A stretch of DNA of 64,000 bases, taken from Robiginitalea myxolifaciens. GTDB taxonomy: Bacteria > Bacteroidota > Bacteroidia > Flavobacteriales > Flavobacteriaceae. Location: the NCBI RefSeq assembly GCF_900115205.1, contig NZ_FOYQ01000001.1:396450-460449 (forward strand), read 5' to 3'. A program made the position numbers and the translations under genes. Positions 51,836 to 58,877 of the stretch are shown one piece after another. The stretch's first letter is position 1; every line of letters begins with the position of its first letter. A model generated the notes under the pieces. It searched no databases. It had not been told where the DNA came from and saw nothing but the letters and a program-made list of their open reading frames with translations.

Positions 51836-52294
51836 CTACAAGCGGTGGCGCATTTCGAGTATATGCGCCTCAAATGCAACTTTTTCGTAGGCCCGTATGG
51901 CAGGGCTATTCCCGGTATAAACCGTTAACCGCAATTCCTTTAACCCCCTGTCGCGGCACCAGGATTTGAGCTGCCCCATAATGCGACCATTTATACCACG
52001 GCCCCGAAAATCCGGATGGGTATACATAAAGCCCAGATACCCATAGGTATCGTGGTCCAGGTAATGGCGGGGTTTCCGAACGGCCGCGTAGCCGCAGCTG
52101 ATGATTCTTGCCCCGGAGGTCGCCACGAGCAAGCACACATCGTCCTGCTCAATAAATTCTGGTATATCGTAATAATGTACCGGATCGGGGCGAATAGTCG
52201 GATCAAAGGGTCTTTCCTCCCGAATCAGGGCTTGTTCCATTTCCAGCAGTTCAGGCAGGTCTTCGGTCTTCGCTTCTCGGATACTAATTTCCAT
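51836..52294 (-). CDS. GNAT family N-acetyltransferase
   Basis: 152 residues from ATG 52294; longer readings have no match. The GNAT fold is seen in ISIREAKTEDLPELLEME, the acetyl-CoA loop MYTHPDFRGRGINGRIMGQL (R/QxxGxG/A type) and the closing LTVYTGNSPAIRAYEKVAF. It would acetylate an amine with acetyl-CoA; acceptor unknown. The gene is bracketed by two GGAATTTGGG-type repeats. Confidence 0.85.
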   Translation of the reverse strand: MEISIREAKTEDLPELLEMEQALIREERPFDPTIRPDPVHYYDIPEFIEQDDVCLLVATSGARIISCGYAAVRKPRHYLDHDTYGYLGFMYTHPDFRGRGINGRIMGQLKSWCRDRGLKELRLTVYTGNSPAIRAYEKVAFEAHILEMRHRL

Positions 52295-52330
52295 AATGAG
52301 CAAGGATTGGTACCCGGAAGGTACGATGAG

Positions 52331-52350
52331 GAATTGGGATTTGGAATTCC
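52331..52350. repeat. Second copy of the GGATTTGG-type repeat
   Basis: GGAATTGGGATTTGGAATTC, closely related to the repeat at 51783-51829 on the other flank of the GNAT gene. Confidence 0.45.
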
Positions 52351-52357
52351 TACCCAC

Positions 52358-52365
52358 TACCTTTG
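52358..52365 (+). promoter_or_regulatory. -7 promoter box for the O-methyltransferase gene
   Basis: TACCTTTG, an exact TAnnTTTG, 15 bases before the ATG at 52381. This argues against a TTG start at 52363, which would lie inside the promoter. Confidence 0.5.
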
Positions 52366-52380
52366 AAGCAAAATCTGCAA

Positions 52381-53022
52381 ATGCACTTTCTATCCCAGGA
52401 TCTGGAGGACTACATTGCCGGCAATAGCGAGCCGGAATCGGAATTGTTGCAGGCACTCAGTAGGGAAACCCATCTGAAAGTCCTGCGTCCCCGGATGATA
52501 ACGGGCCACCATCAGGGCAGGGTACTCAGCCTGATATCCAACCTAATGGCGCCGGAAAATATCCTTGAAATAGGAACCTACACGGGGTATTCCGCACTTT
52601 GTTTGGCCGAAGGCCTGGCTCCGGGAGGCCGGTTACAGACCATTGAGATGAATCCGGAATTGGCCACCATTCAGCAAAAATACTTTGGACAGAGTCCATA
52701 CGCCGCTCAGATTATTTCCCATCTGGGGGCGGCCCTGGACATTATTCCAACCCTTCCTGAAACCTTTGACCTAGTATTTATAGATGCAGAGAAACGGGAA
52801 TATCCCGAGTATTTTGAGGCCGTTTTGCCCAAGGTGAGACCCGGGGGATTAATCTTGCTCGACAATGTACTCTGGAGCGGCAAGGTTGTGGACGAACCAC
52901 AGGCCAAGGACCCGGTCACCCCTATCCTTCAGGAACTCAACCAGAAACTGGCTATGGATCCAAGGGTACAAACCGTACTGCTGCCCATCCGCGATGGCCT
53001 TACTGCTTGTAGGGTACGCTAA
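52381..53022 (+). CDS. O-methyltransferase (COMT-like, SAM and metal dependent)
   Basis: 213 residues. SAM-binding ILEIGTYTGYSALCLAEGL, the acidic VFIDAEKREYPEYFE and ILLDNVLWSGKV with the metal-binding Asp-Asn give the class I O-methyltransferase family that includes catechol and caffeoyl-CoA enzymes. These methylate vicinal hydroxyls on small aromatic compounds. The true acceptor is unknown. It overlaps the convergent PAP2 gene by four bases. Confidence 0.92.
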   Translation: MHFLSQDLEDYIAGNSEPESELLQALSRETHLKVLRPRMITGHHQGRVLSLISNLMAPENILEIGTYTGYSALCLAEGLAPGGRLQTIEMNPELATIQQKYFGQSPYAAQIISHLGAALDIIPTLPETFDLVFIDAEKREYPEYFEAVLPKVRPGGLILLDNVLWSGKVVDEPQAKDPVTPILQELNQKLAMDPRVQTVLLPIRDGLTACRVR

Positions 53023-53576
53023 GCTCTGGTTTGCAATCTCCGGGCAACCAGGAAATATGCCAAAACTGCTAAAGCGCTACCGGCCAGTGCACCCACCAGT
53101 ACGTCTCCCGGAAAATGTACGCCCACATAGATGCGGCTGTAGGCTAATAATACCGGCCAGAGATACAGGGTATAAATCCAGCGATAGTCTTTTCTGAGTA
53201 CTAAAACGGCCAGGGTCGTCAGGCAAAAGGAGAAAGCCGCATGCCCGGAAAAAAAACTGAAGTCTACGGGCTCCTGCAAAATGCGAATCAATTCCTGCAC
53301 TTCAGGATCATTGTTCGGGCGTAAGCGCCGTACACTATTCTTTACCCAATTGGTAAGCAACAGGGTGGTCAGCAGGGAAAGGACCATGGTCAGGGTAAGA
53401 GATAAAGCTATCCGCCAGGGCCTGCGGCGAAACAGAAGAAAAAACAGCAGGAGGTAAAGTGGTATCCAGGTGTAGATTTGCGTAAAAGTTACCCAGAAAG
53501 TATCGAAGCCGGGACTGCCCAGGCCATTGAGCCAGAACAATATTTCCCGATCCATGCTGCGCAAAGATTCCAGCAC
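53019..53576 (-). CDS. PAP2-family phosphatase
   Basis: 185 residues with five to six membrane spans. The acid phosphatase motifs are complete: KNSVRRLRP, SGHAAFS and RIYVGVHFPGD (catalytic His and Asp). The family dephosphorylates lipid phosphates such as undecaprenyl diphosphate, phosphatidylglycerol phosphate or phosphatidate outside the inner membrane. Context (tatA 11 bases upstream) does not point to one substrate. Confidence 0.92.
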   Translation of the reverse strand: MLESLRSMDREILFWLNGLGSPGFDTFWVTFTQIYTWIPLYLLLFFLLFRRRPWRIALSLTLTMVLSLLTTLLLTNWVKNSVRRLRPNNDPEVQELIRILQEPVDFSFFSGHAAFSFCLTTLAVLVLRKDYRWIYTLYLWPVLLAYSRIYVGVHFPGDVLVGALAGSALAVLAYFLVARRLQTRA

Positions 53577-53587
53577 CCCTGAAGCGT

Positions 53588-53866
53588 TTATTTACGGCTT
53601 ATGGTACCCCCGACGTCTTCGATATTCTTCTTGACGGACTTGATATCCTCCTCGATTTCCTTGGTGAATGAGGTGTCAATACCCTGCTTTTCGGCGCTTT
53701 TGTGGATCTCGCGCTTAATGTCTTCGGTAGCGTCCTTGAGTTGTCGCATACCCTTTCCCAGGCCTTTGGCAATGCCGGGGATTTTGTCGGCGCCAAAAAC
53801 CATGACCACAATAAACAGGATAAAGAAAATTTCAGCTCCGCTGATAAATAGATAGGGCATTACCAT
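53588..53866 (-). CDS. tatA: Sec-independent translocase protein TatA/TatE-type
   Basis: 92 residues: an N-terminal span with ISGAEIFFILFIVVMVFGADKIP (the Phe-Gly hinge), an amphipathic helix (GIAKGLGKGMRQLKDATEDIKREI), then a charged tail. It forms the pore of the twin-arginine export system for folded proteins. tatC is not nearby. Start could be ATG 53866 or the second ATG at 53860; a -7 box ends only five bases before the first. Confidence 0.92.
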   Translation of the reverse strand: MVMPYLFISGAEIFFILFIVVMVFGADKIPGIAKGLGKGMRQLKDATEDIKREIHKSAEKQGIDTSFTKEIEEDIKSVKKNIEDVGGTISRK

Positions 53867-53870
53867 AAAA

Positions 53871-53878
53871 CAAATATA
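53871..53878 (-). promoter_or_regulatory. -7 box directly before tatA
   Basis: Minus strand TATATTTG, an exact TAnnTTTG, ending five bases before the first tatA ATG, so the message would be leaderless or nearly so. Confidence 0.45.
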
Positions 53879-53903
53879 AGCAGAAGTTTATTGCTCAATA
53901 CTA

Positions 53904-53933
53904 AAAAGTCCCGGAGTGTTCCCCGGGACTTTT
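53904..53933. terminator. Intrinsic terminator after the M1 peptidase gene
   Basis: AAAAGTCCCGG / CCGGGACTTTT, 11-bp stem, 8-base loop, A-rich before and T-rich after; works for the minus-strand M1 peptidase gene and separates it from tatA. Confidence 0.82.
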
Positions 53934-53985
53934 CATTTTATATGCTGTCGCTGGTGCGACTTAATACAAGTGCATTAAAAGGCTA

Positions 53986-56301
53986 CTATTCGCCTTTAAT
54001 TCCATCCTTGAACTGCTCAAATTCAGAAGGCTCCTCCTTCTTAGGCCAGCTGTTGTTATCGGTATCGATATCAGCCGTTTCAGCATCCGGATCTACAACG
54101 ATTCCAACCAACTCCTTGGTAGAGGAGAGTACGCGGCTTACTTCTTTATCGTTCTTCCTCCAGATTTCAGGGGGATAGGTAACGCGCTCGGTAGTTCCGT
54201 CGGCATAGGTATATTCTACAATCAACGGCATTGGAATTCCACCCGGCTTATCAAAGGTAACCTCGTAGAAGAACTTAGGCTCCTCAACCTGGGCACGCTC
54301 CTCCGCAGTCATGTTGTCCATCATAAAAGCACTGAGCGGCTGACTTACCTCAGAAGGTTTCTTGCCTTTCATCTCAGGATCGATCTCGTCGACATCCTCA
54401 TCGGCCAGATAAACCAGCGGAGGCAATTGATCTGCAGTGATATTGTTGTTCGCCATATATTCCTTCAGGGCTTCTGTAGGCTTATCGCTAACGTAGTATT
54501 TCTTAACACCTTTAACCCCGATGTCTACATAATCTGTGGTGTAGAACCAGGATCTCCAGAACCAGTCCAGATCAACCGCAGAAGCATCTTCCATAGTACG
54601 GAAGAAATCCTCCGGGGTCGGATGCTTGAATTTCCAACGCTGGGAGTACGTCTTGAATGCATGATCAAAGAGCTCGCGGCCCATTACCGTTTCACGCAGA
54701 ATATTCAGCGCGGTAGCGGGCTTGCCGTAAGCATTCGGGCCCAGTTGGTATACATTCTCCGGGTTAGACATAATTGGAGAAATGTACGACTGGTCGCCGG
54801 CCATGTAAGGAACGATCTTTGAGGCCTCTCCACGACGGGAAGGATATTTCTCATTCGGGGCAATCACATCGGGATTCGCTTCCCCGAATTCCTGCTCGGC
54901 TACATATTGCATAAAGGTATCCAGACCTTCGTCCATCCAGCCCCACTGGCGCTCGTCGGAGTTTACAATCATCGGGAAGAAGTTGTGACCAACCTCGTGG
55001 ATGATTACCGACATCATTCCGTATTTAACGCGGTCGGAATAGGTTCCATCCGGATTCGGACGCCCGTAGTTCCAGCAAATCATCGGATATTCCATTCCCT
55101 GATTCCGTGCATGGACGGAAATAGCCTTGTGGTACGGATAGTCAAAGGTATGGGCGGAATAGCTCTTCAGAGTGGAAGCCACCACTTTAGTCGAAAGCTC
55201 CTCCCACAGCGGGTTACCTTCTTTTGGGTAGAGGGAAACGGCCATAACATCTTTGTTTCCGATCTTAACGGCCATCATGTCCCAGATCCACTTACGGGAA
55301 GTTGCGAAGCCATAGTCGCGAACCATGTTCGCTTTGAATTTCCAGGTCTTTGTATCCTGGGAACGACTTTTCTCAGCAGCTTCTGCTTCCTCCTGGGTAA
55401 CGATCATCACAGGCTTGTCATAAGACTTCTTTGCCTGCTCGTAGCGGCGCATCATTTCTTTGCTAAATACCTCCTTGCGGTTTTGTAACTCCCCGGTGGC
55501 ATCGACTACGTGGTCTGCAGGAACAGTAAGATTCACTTCGTAATTTCCAAAAGGAAGGGCGAATTCCCCGCTTCCCCAGAACTGGTGGTTTTGCCAGCCT
55601 TCTACATCGCTGTAAACAGCCATACGCGGGAAAAACTGGGCGATAACATAGGCCCGGTTCCCATCCTCCGGGAAATACTCGTATCCGCTTCTCGCGCGAT
55701 CCGTTGTATGGTCAGGGATATTGTACCACCATTTGATCGAAAAGCTGATCTGCTCTCCGCTCTTCAATGGCTGAGGGATATTGACCCGCATCATGGTTTG
55801 ATTGATGGTGTAGGACAACGGGCTTCCACCTTCGTCGATCACATAATCAATGTTGAAACCACCGTCGAAGGGCTCTCCCATAAATTCTCCGGCAAAACTA
55901 CCGGTTCGGTAAGCGAGTGGGACACCCCCTCCGTTGCGCAAAGGAGACTTTGAGTCTTTGGCCCGTACGTTCTGATCCAACTGAACCCAGAGGTATTCCA
56001 GATCGTCCGGTGAGTTGTTGTGGTAGGTAATCGTTTCTACCCCGTAGAGCTTGGCATTCTCGTCGTCCAGGGTAATGTCCATTTTGTAATCGGCCTGCTG
56101 TTGGTAATAATCAGGCCCCGGAGCTCCGGAGGCGGAGCGATAGGTATTCGGCGTAGCCATCTCCTGGTACATCTGCCGAAATTTACTTTGATTGGTGTGC
56201 CCGCCTTCCCGCTCCGGCGTCTCCGGCTGGGTTTCCTGGGCAAATACTGCAGCGCCGGCAAGGAATAGGGCTGCGCTGAGGAAGTACTTAATTTTATTCA
56301 T
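53986..56301 (-). CDS. M1 family metallopeptidase
   Basis: 771 residues from ATG 56301; earlier starts lack a match. Signal peptide MNKIKYFLSAALFLAGAAVFAQ. The M1 zinc site is complete: HEVGH at 435-439 and the third ligand Glu458 in WMDEGLDTF, 18 residues on. The usual GAMEN exopeptidase motif is not obvious; a PMICWNYG stretch stands in its place. It would cut N-terminal residues from peptides in the periplasm or outside. The C-terminal 200 residues include LIVEYTYADGTTERVTYP, a beta domain. It may work with the two downstream paralogs, but that is context only. Confidence 0.92.
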   Translation of the reverse strand: MNKIKYFLSAALFLAGAAVFAQETQPETPEREGGHTNQSKFRQMYQEMATPNTYRSASGAPGPDYYQQQADYKMDITLDDENAKLYGVETITYHNNSPDDLEYLWVQLDQNVRAKDSKSPLRNGGGVPLAYRTGSFAGEFMGEPFDGGFNIDYVIDEGGSPLSYTINQTMMRVNIPQPLKSGEQISFSIKWWYNIPDHTTDRARSGYEYFPEDGNRAYVIAQFFPRMAVYSDVEGWQNHQFWGSGEFALPFGNYEVNLTVPADHVVDATGELQNRKEVFSKEMMRRYEQAKKSYDKPVMIVTQEEAEAAEKSRSQDTKTWKFKANMVRDYGFATSRKWIWDMMAVKIGNKDVMAVSLYPKEGNPLWEELSTKVVASTLKSYSAHTFDYPYHKAISVHARNQGMEYPMICWNYGRPNPDGTYSDRVKYGMMSVIIHEVGHNFFPMIVNSDERQWGWMDEGLDTFMQYVAEQEFGEANPDVIAPNEKYPSRRGEASKIVPYMAGDQSYISPIMSNPENVYQLGPNAYGKPATALNILRETVMGRELFDHAFKTYSQRWKFKHPTPEDFFRTMEDASAVDLDWFWRSWFYTTDYVDIGVKGVKKYYVSDKPTEALKEYMANNNITADQLPPLVYLADEDVDEIDPEMKGKKPSEVSQPLSAFMMDNMTAEERAQVEEPKFFYEVTFDKPGGIPMPLIVEYTYADGTTERVTYPPEIWRKNDKEVSRVLSSTKELVGIVVDPDAETADIDTDNNSWPKKEEPSEFEQFKDGIKGE

Positions 56302-56359
56302 TTTTTGTTTGATTTTGTCGGCCGGGAAATTACCCAATTTTTACGTGTTAACCCCCGTC

Positions 56360-56923
56360 CTACTTAAGATTTAACATTCCTTTATTATTCTCCCGGATCA
56401 GAACAAAACTTTTCTTCTGGCCCAGGATTTTCAGGTGGACCAAGTTCTTCTGCTCGTCGAAGAGATCCGTGAGCACATCGTTCTGAATAGCCACATCATT
56501 TATTTCCTCCTGGGGGAATTCGAGTTCGAGGTAACAAAGGATCAGGTCGTCTTCGTAGCGCTTACCCAGAAAAACTACCTGCTGTTGCTCCCCGTTCACA
56601 CTTAAAAGGAATTTAGCGCCAAAATACCGGGCGATATACTCATTAGCCACTTTGGCTTCTGACTCGGTGTTCAGTTTGGCATCAATGCCGTAGCGCTCCT
56701 TGAGCAGGAGATCCAGATCATCGATAAATATTCGGGAAATGATCTGGAAAGACTGGGATTTTTCCGAGTATTCGATATTGGTGACACTCACATAAAACTT
56801 ATGCAGGAGCTCCCCGGTTTTGAGTTCCAGGGGGAAGTTTACCGGAGGAAAGGCACTATTGGCCCGGAGTCCGAAAGACATTGAAAGAAGCAATATCAAA
56901 GGAAGCAGCAAACGTCTATTCAT
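56360..56923 (-). CDS. DUF6702-like exported protein
   Basis: 187 residues from ATG 56923. Signal peptide (MNRRLLLPLILLLSMSFGLRA), then a single domain with HKFYVSVTNIEYSEKSQSFQIISRIFIDDLDLLLKERYG and an EQQQVVFLGKRYEDD segment, resembling the DUF6702 family found near M1 peptidases in flavobacteria. No catalytic residues are visible. A -7 box at 56944 on the minus strand gives it its own start point. Confidence 0.75.
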   Translation of the reverse strand: MNRRLLLPLILLLSMSFGLRANSAFPPVNFPLELKTGELLHKFYVSVTNIEYSEKSQSFQIISRIFIDDLDLLLKERYGIDAKLNTESEAKVANEYIARYFGAKFLLSVNGEQQQVVFLGKRYEDDLILCYLELEFPQEEINDVAIQNDVLTDLFDEQKNLVHLKILGQKKSFVLIRENNKGMLNLK

Positions 56924-56943
56924 CTGACTAAATTTTCTGTGTT

Positions 56944-56951
56944 CAAAGGTA
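56944..56951 (-). promoter_or_regulatory. -7 promoter box for the DUF6702-like gene
   Basis: Minus strand TACCTTTG, an exact TAnnTTTG, about 21 bases before the ATG. Confidence 0.5.
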
Positions 56952-56996
56952 ACAAATGCCGTGCCAGTATGCAGAGTTGCTCCCGGGCAGCTGGCC

Positions 56997-57845
56997 TTAG
57001 TCCAGGTCATTGTTCTTGCGGTACTCTTCGCCTTTGCGTCGGAAGAAAGCCCAAATCCTGAGCTGATCCCCGGAATAGGCGACATCGGTAAATAGCGAAT
57101 CTACCTCGCAGAAATACAGGTAATCCGACAAACGCTCCTCGGGAATCCCCAGTTGATCCACAAAAACGCTGTCGGCAAAGGGCTGGCGAATCTCCATAAG
57201 CTTGGCAAACCGATGTTCAACAGCCAATTGTTTCTTCAGGCGTTTGGTGCGGCCGGTGATGGCATTGAGTAAGGGGTTCAGGGGAAGCAGCCCTCCGCCC
57301 GTCGTTGCCTCGTGAAGCCTGTTTTCCGTTGGGGTGTATTTACGGGCCGTGGCATTCGGCAGATTCAGGGAATAGGAGGTTGGCGCCTTATTCTCCGGAA
57401 TCCGGGTCAGGTCTTCGGCGAGGTCCCCGGTAAGTGCATACGGGCTTACCACAACCTCATCCAACTCATTGACAAATGGCTGCAAGGGAATTTCGATTTC
57501 TCCGGCCTCCAGGGCCTCAGGTGAAATTACCCACATCATCCGCATATAGCGCACCGCCGAAATCATGAGGGTATCCCCCTGGCTAACCTCCAATCGGAAT
57601 ACACCATCCGCATTGGTAATGGTCGCCGTCCTGGCGCTTAAATTTAAGATATGTACATCGGGAATGCCTTCACCATTCTCCACAGTTCGTCCCTGTATTT
57701 CCTTAGGGATTGAGGAAACCACTGACTGCTGCGCCGATACATTAAATGCAAATAACAACCCCAGAATTAGTAAGCAACTACGGGGTGATTTTGGGCGGTA
57801 GTGGCCCGGATCAATCCTCCTGCAGGCTCTTGCGGTAAGCGTCAC
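56997..57845 (-). CDS. Carboxypeptidase-like regulatory domain protein, paralog 2
   Basis: 282 residues. A long N-region with RR (1-22) leads into a signal-peptide hydrophobic stretch (about 23-38, LLILGLLFAFNVSAQQ). A CarboxypepD_reg-like beta domain (about 45-125) with GRTVENGEGIPDVHILN, ATITNADGVFRLEVSQGD and ELDEVVVSP follows, then a helical C-terminal part ending in LSDYLYFCEVD...RIWAFFRRKGEEYRK. The start at 57845 overlaps the upstream paralog by 35 bases; no shorter start precedes the signal peptide. Sequence shows it is a tandem paralog of the next gene. Confidence 0.85.
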   Translation of the reverse strand: MTLTARACRRIDPGHYRPKSPRSCLLILGLLFAFNVSAQQSVVSSIPKEIQGRTVENGEGIPDVHILNLSARTATITNADGVFRLEVSQGDTLMISAVRYMRMMWVISPEALEAGEIEIPLQPFVNELDEVVVSPYALTGDLAEDLTRIPENKAPTSYSLNLPNATARKYTPTENRLHEATTGGGLLPLNPLLNAITGRTKRLKKQLAVEHRFAKLMEIRQPFADSVFVDQLGIPEERLSDYLYFCEVDSLFTDVAYSGDQLRIWAFFRRKGEEYRKNNDLD

Positions 57846-58554
57846 TTTGGGTTACCAGAAATTCGATGAGTTCAAATTCATTCTCCTTTCGGAGCAGGGA
57901 GCGCGAAGGCATTTGCGCATCGCAGAAATAGAGGAAGTCTTCAATTCCATCCGGAGGCAATTTCAGGTCCCGAATAAAAAAAGTATCGTCGTAAATCTGC
58001 CGCAATACATCGCTCATTTTCAGCTCTGTTCCTTCGGTTTCCTTCTTCTTATTTAAGGTTCCGGCCAAAAGCTTAAAAATGTTGACAAAATTCAAGCCAT
58101 TCTGCATGCCGGTAACCGTAGGATCCAGGGCTATATTCTGCACCTCGCTTGTTTCATCGACTTCGTAATCAAAGCCTTTGAAACGCTCATTCTGGAGCCT
58201 GAGAAATTCCTCCTGCTCCTCCGGACTAACTGTTACCTCGTCCAGTTCCGTTACTTTTTCGTTAACCTCTACCACCAGGCGGTTTCGTCTCAAGGTCTCC
58301 TCATCTATGGTAACCACCTGAAGCTCATAGTTCAGGGCCATAAAAACGAGTTCATCGTCTAATTTGGCGGCTATGGCAAACCGACCCTGTTCGTCTGTAA
58401 TGGTCGCAGTCCCGGCAGTGGTATTGATAACGTTCTCGTTGGGTACTGCGGTGTTCCGATAGAGTACGGTACCCCGGAGGATTTCGCGGTCGTCTTCCTG
58501 GGCAAAGGCAGAAGTCGCGGCTAAGAACGCAGTAAGTAGTAGCAATTTTCGCAT
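57811..58554 (-). CDS. Carboxypeptidase-like regulatory domain protein, paralog 1
   Basis: 247 residues from ATG 58554 with signal peptide MRKLLLLTAFLAATSAFAQ. A CarboxypepD_reg-like domain (about 28-115) with RGTVLYRNTAVPNENVIN, ATITDEQGRFAIAAKLDD and ELDEVTVSP, then a helical region ending IEDFLYFCDAQM...ELIEFLVTQSDAYRK. Conserved ITD/NxxGxF, ELDEVxVSP and FLYFC tie it to the downstream paralog. This domain is known from the plug-adjacent end of SusC/TonB receptors, but no barrel is present. Role unknown. Confidence 0.87.
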   Translation of the reverse strand: MRKLLLLTAFLAATSAFAQEDDREILRGTVLYRNTAVPNENVINTTAGTATITDEQGRFAIAAKLDDELVFMALNYELQVVTIDEETLRRNRLVVEVNEKVTELDEVTVSPEEQEEFLRLQNERFKGFDYEVDETSEVQNIALDPTVTGMQNGLNFVNIFKLLAGTLNKKKETEGTELKMSDVLRQIYDDTFFIRDLKLPPDGIEDFLYFCDAQMPSRSLLRKENEFELIEFLVTQSDAYRKSLQED

Positions 58555-58877
58555 TTCGGCTGGCAATAGAAATATAAAGAACGGGCATAGCCGTCGAAAA
58601 AAAAACACGGCGGGCATAAACTTATGTTAAGGTCAATAAAAACAAGGGGTTCCGCAGGTAAAATGCACTCGAATAATTTACCTATGTGCATCTTGTCGGA
58701 TTCTGCCTCCGTTTATCCCGAAAATTGCGTAATTCAAGGGTTTTCTGACGCGTAGTTTCGGCAGAATCTTATTTTTGTTTCTTGGAGTTGGAATGACTTT
58801 GATTTTTGTCCCGATTTATCCCCACAAATCGGAATCTGCTGTAAATTAGGGCAATCCACCCACCTGCATACCCAAAA
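58555..58877. other. Intergenic region upstream of the surface-protein locus
   Basis: A 323-base divergent gap. It holds a 9-bp inverted repeat GATTCTGCC (58699-58707) / GGCAGAATC (58760-58768) spaced by 52 bases, a -7 box TATTTTTG (58770-58777), and a 7-bp hairpin CCGATTT (58811-58817) / AAATCGG (58826-58832) in the leader. The left third is A-rich with no ORF or site recognised. Confidence 0.5.
58770..58777 (+). promoter_or_regulatory. -7 box upstream of the tail-fibre-like gene
   Basis: TATTTTTG, an exact TAnnTTTG, giving a leader of about 95 bases. It lies one base after an inverted-repeat arm, so a regulator bound there could block it. Confidence 0.45.
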
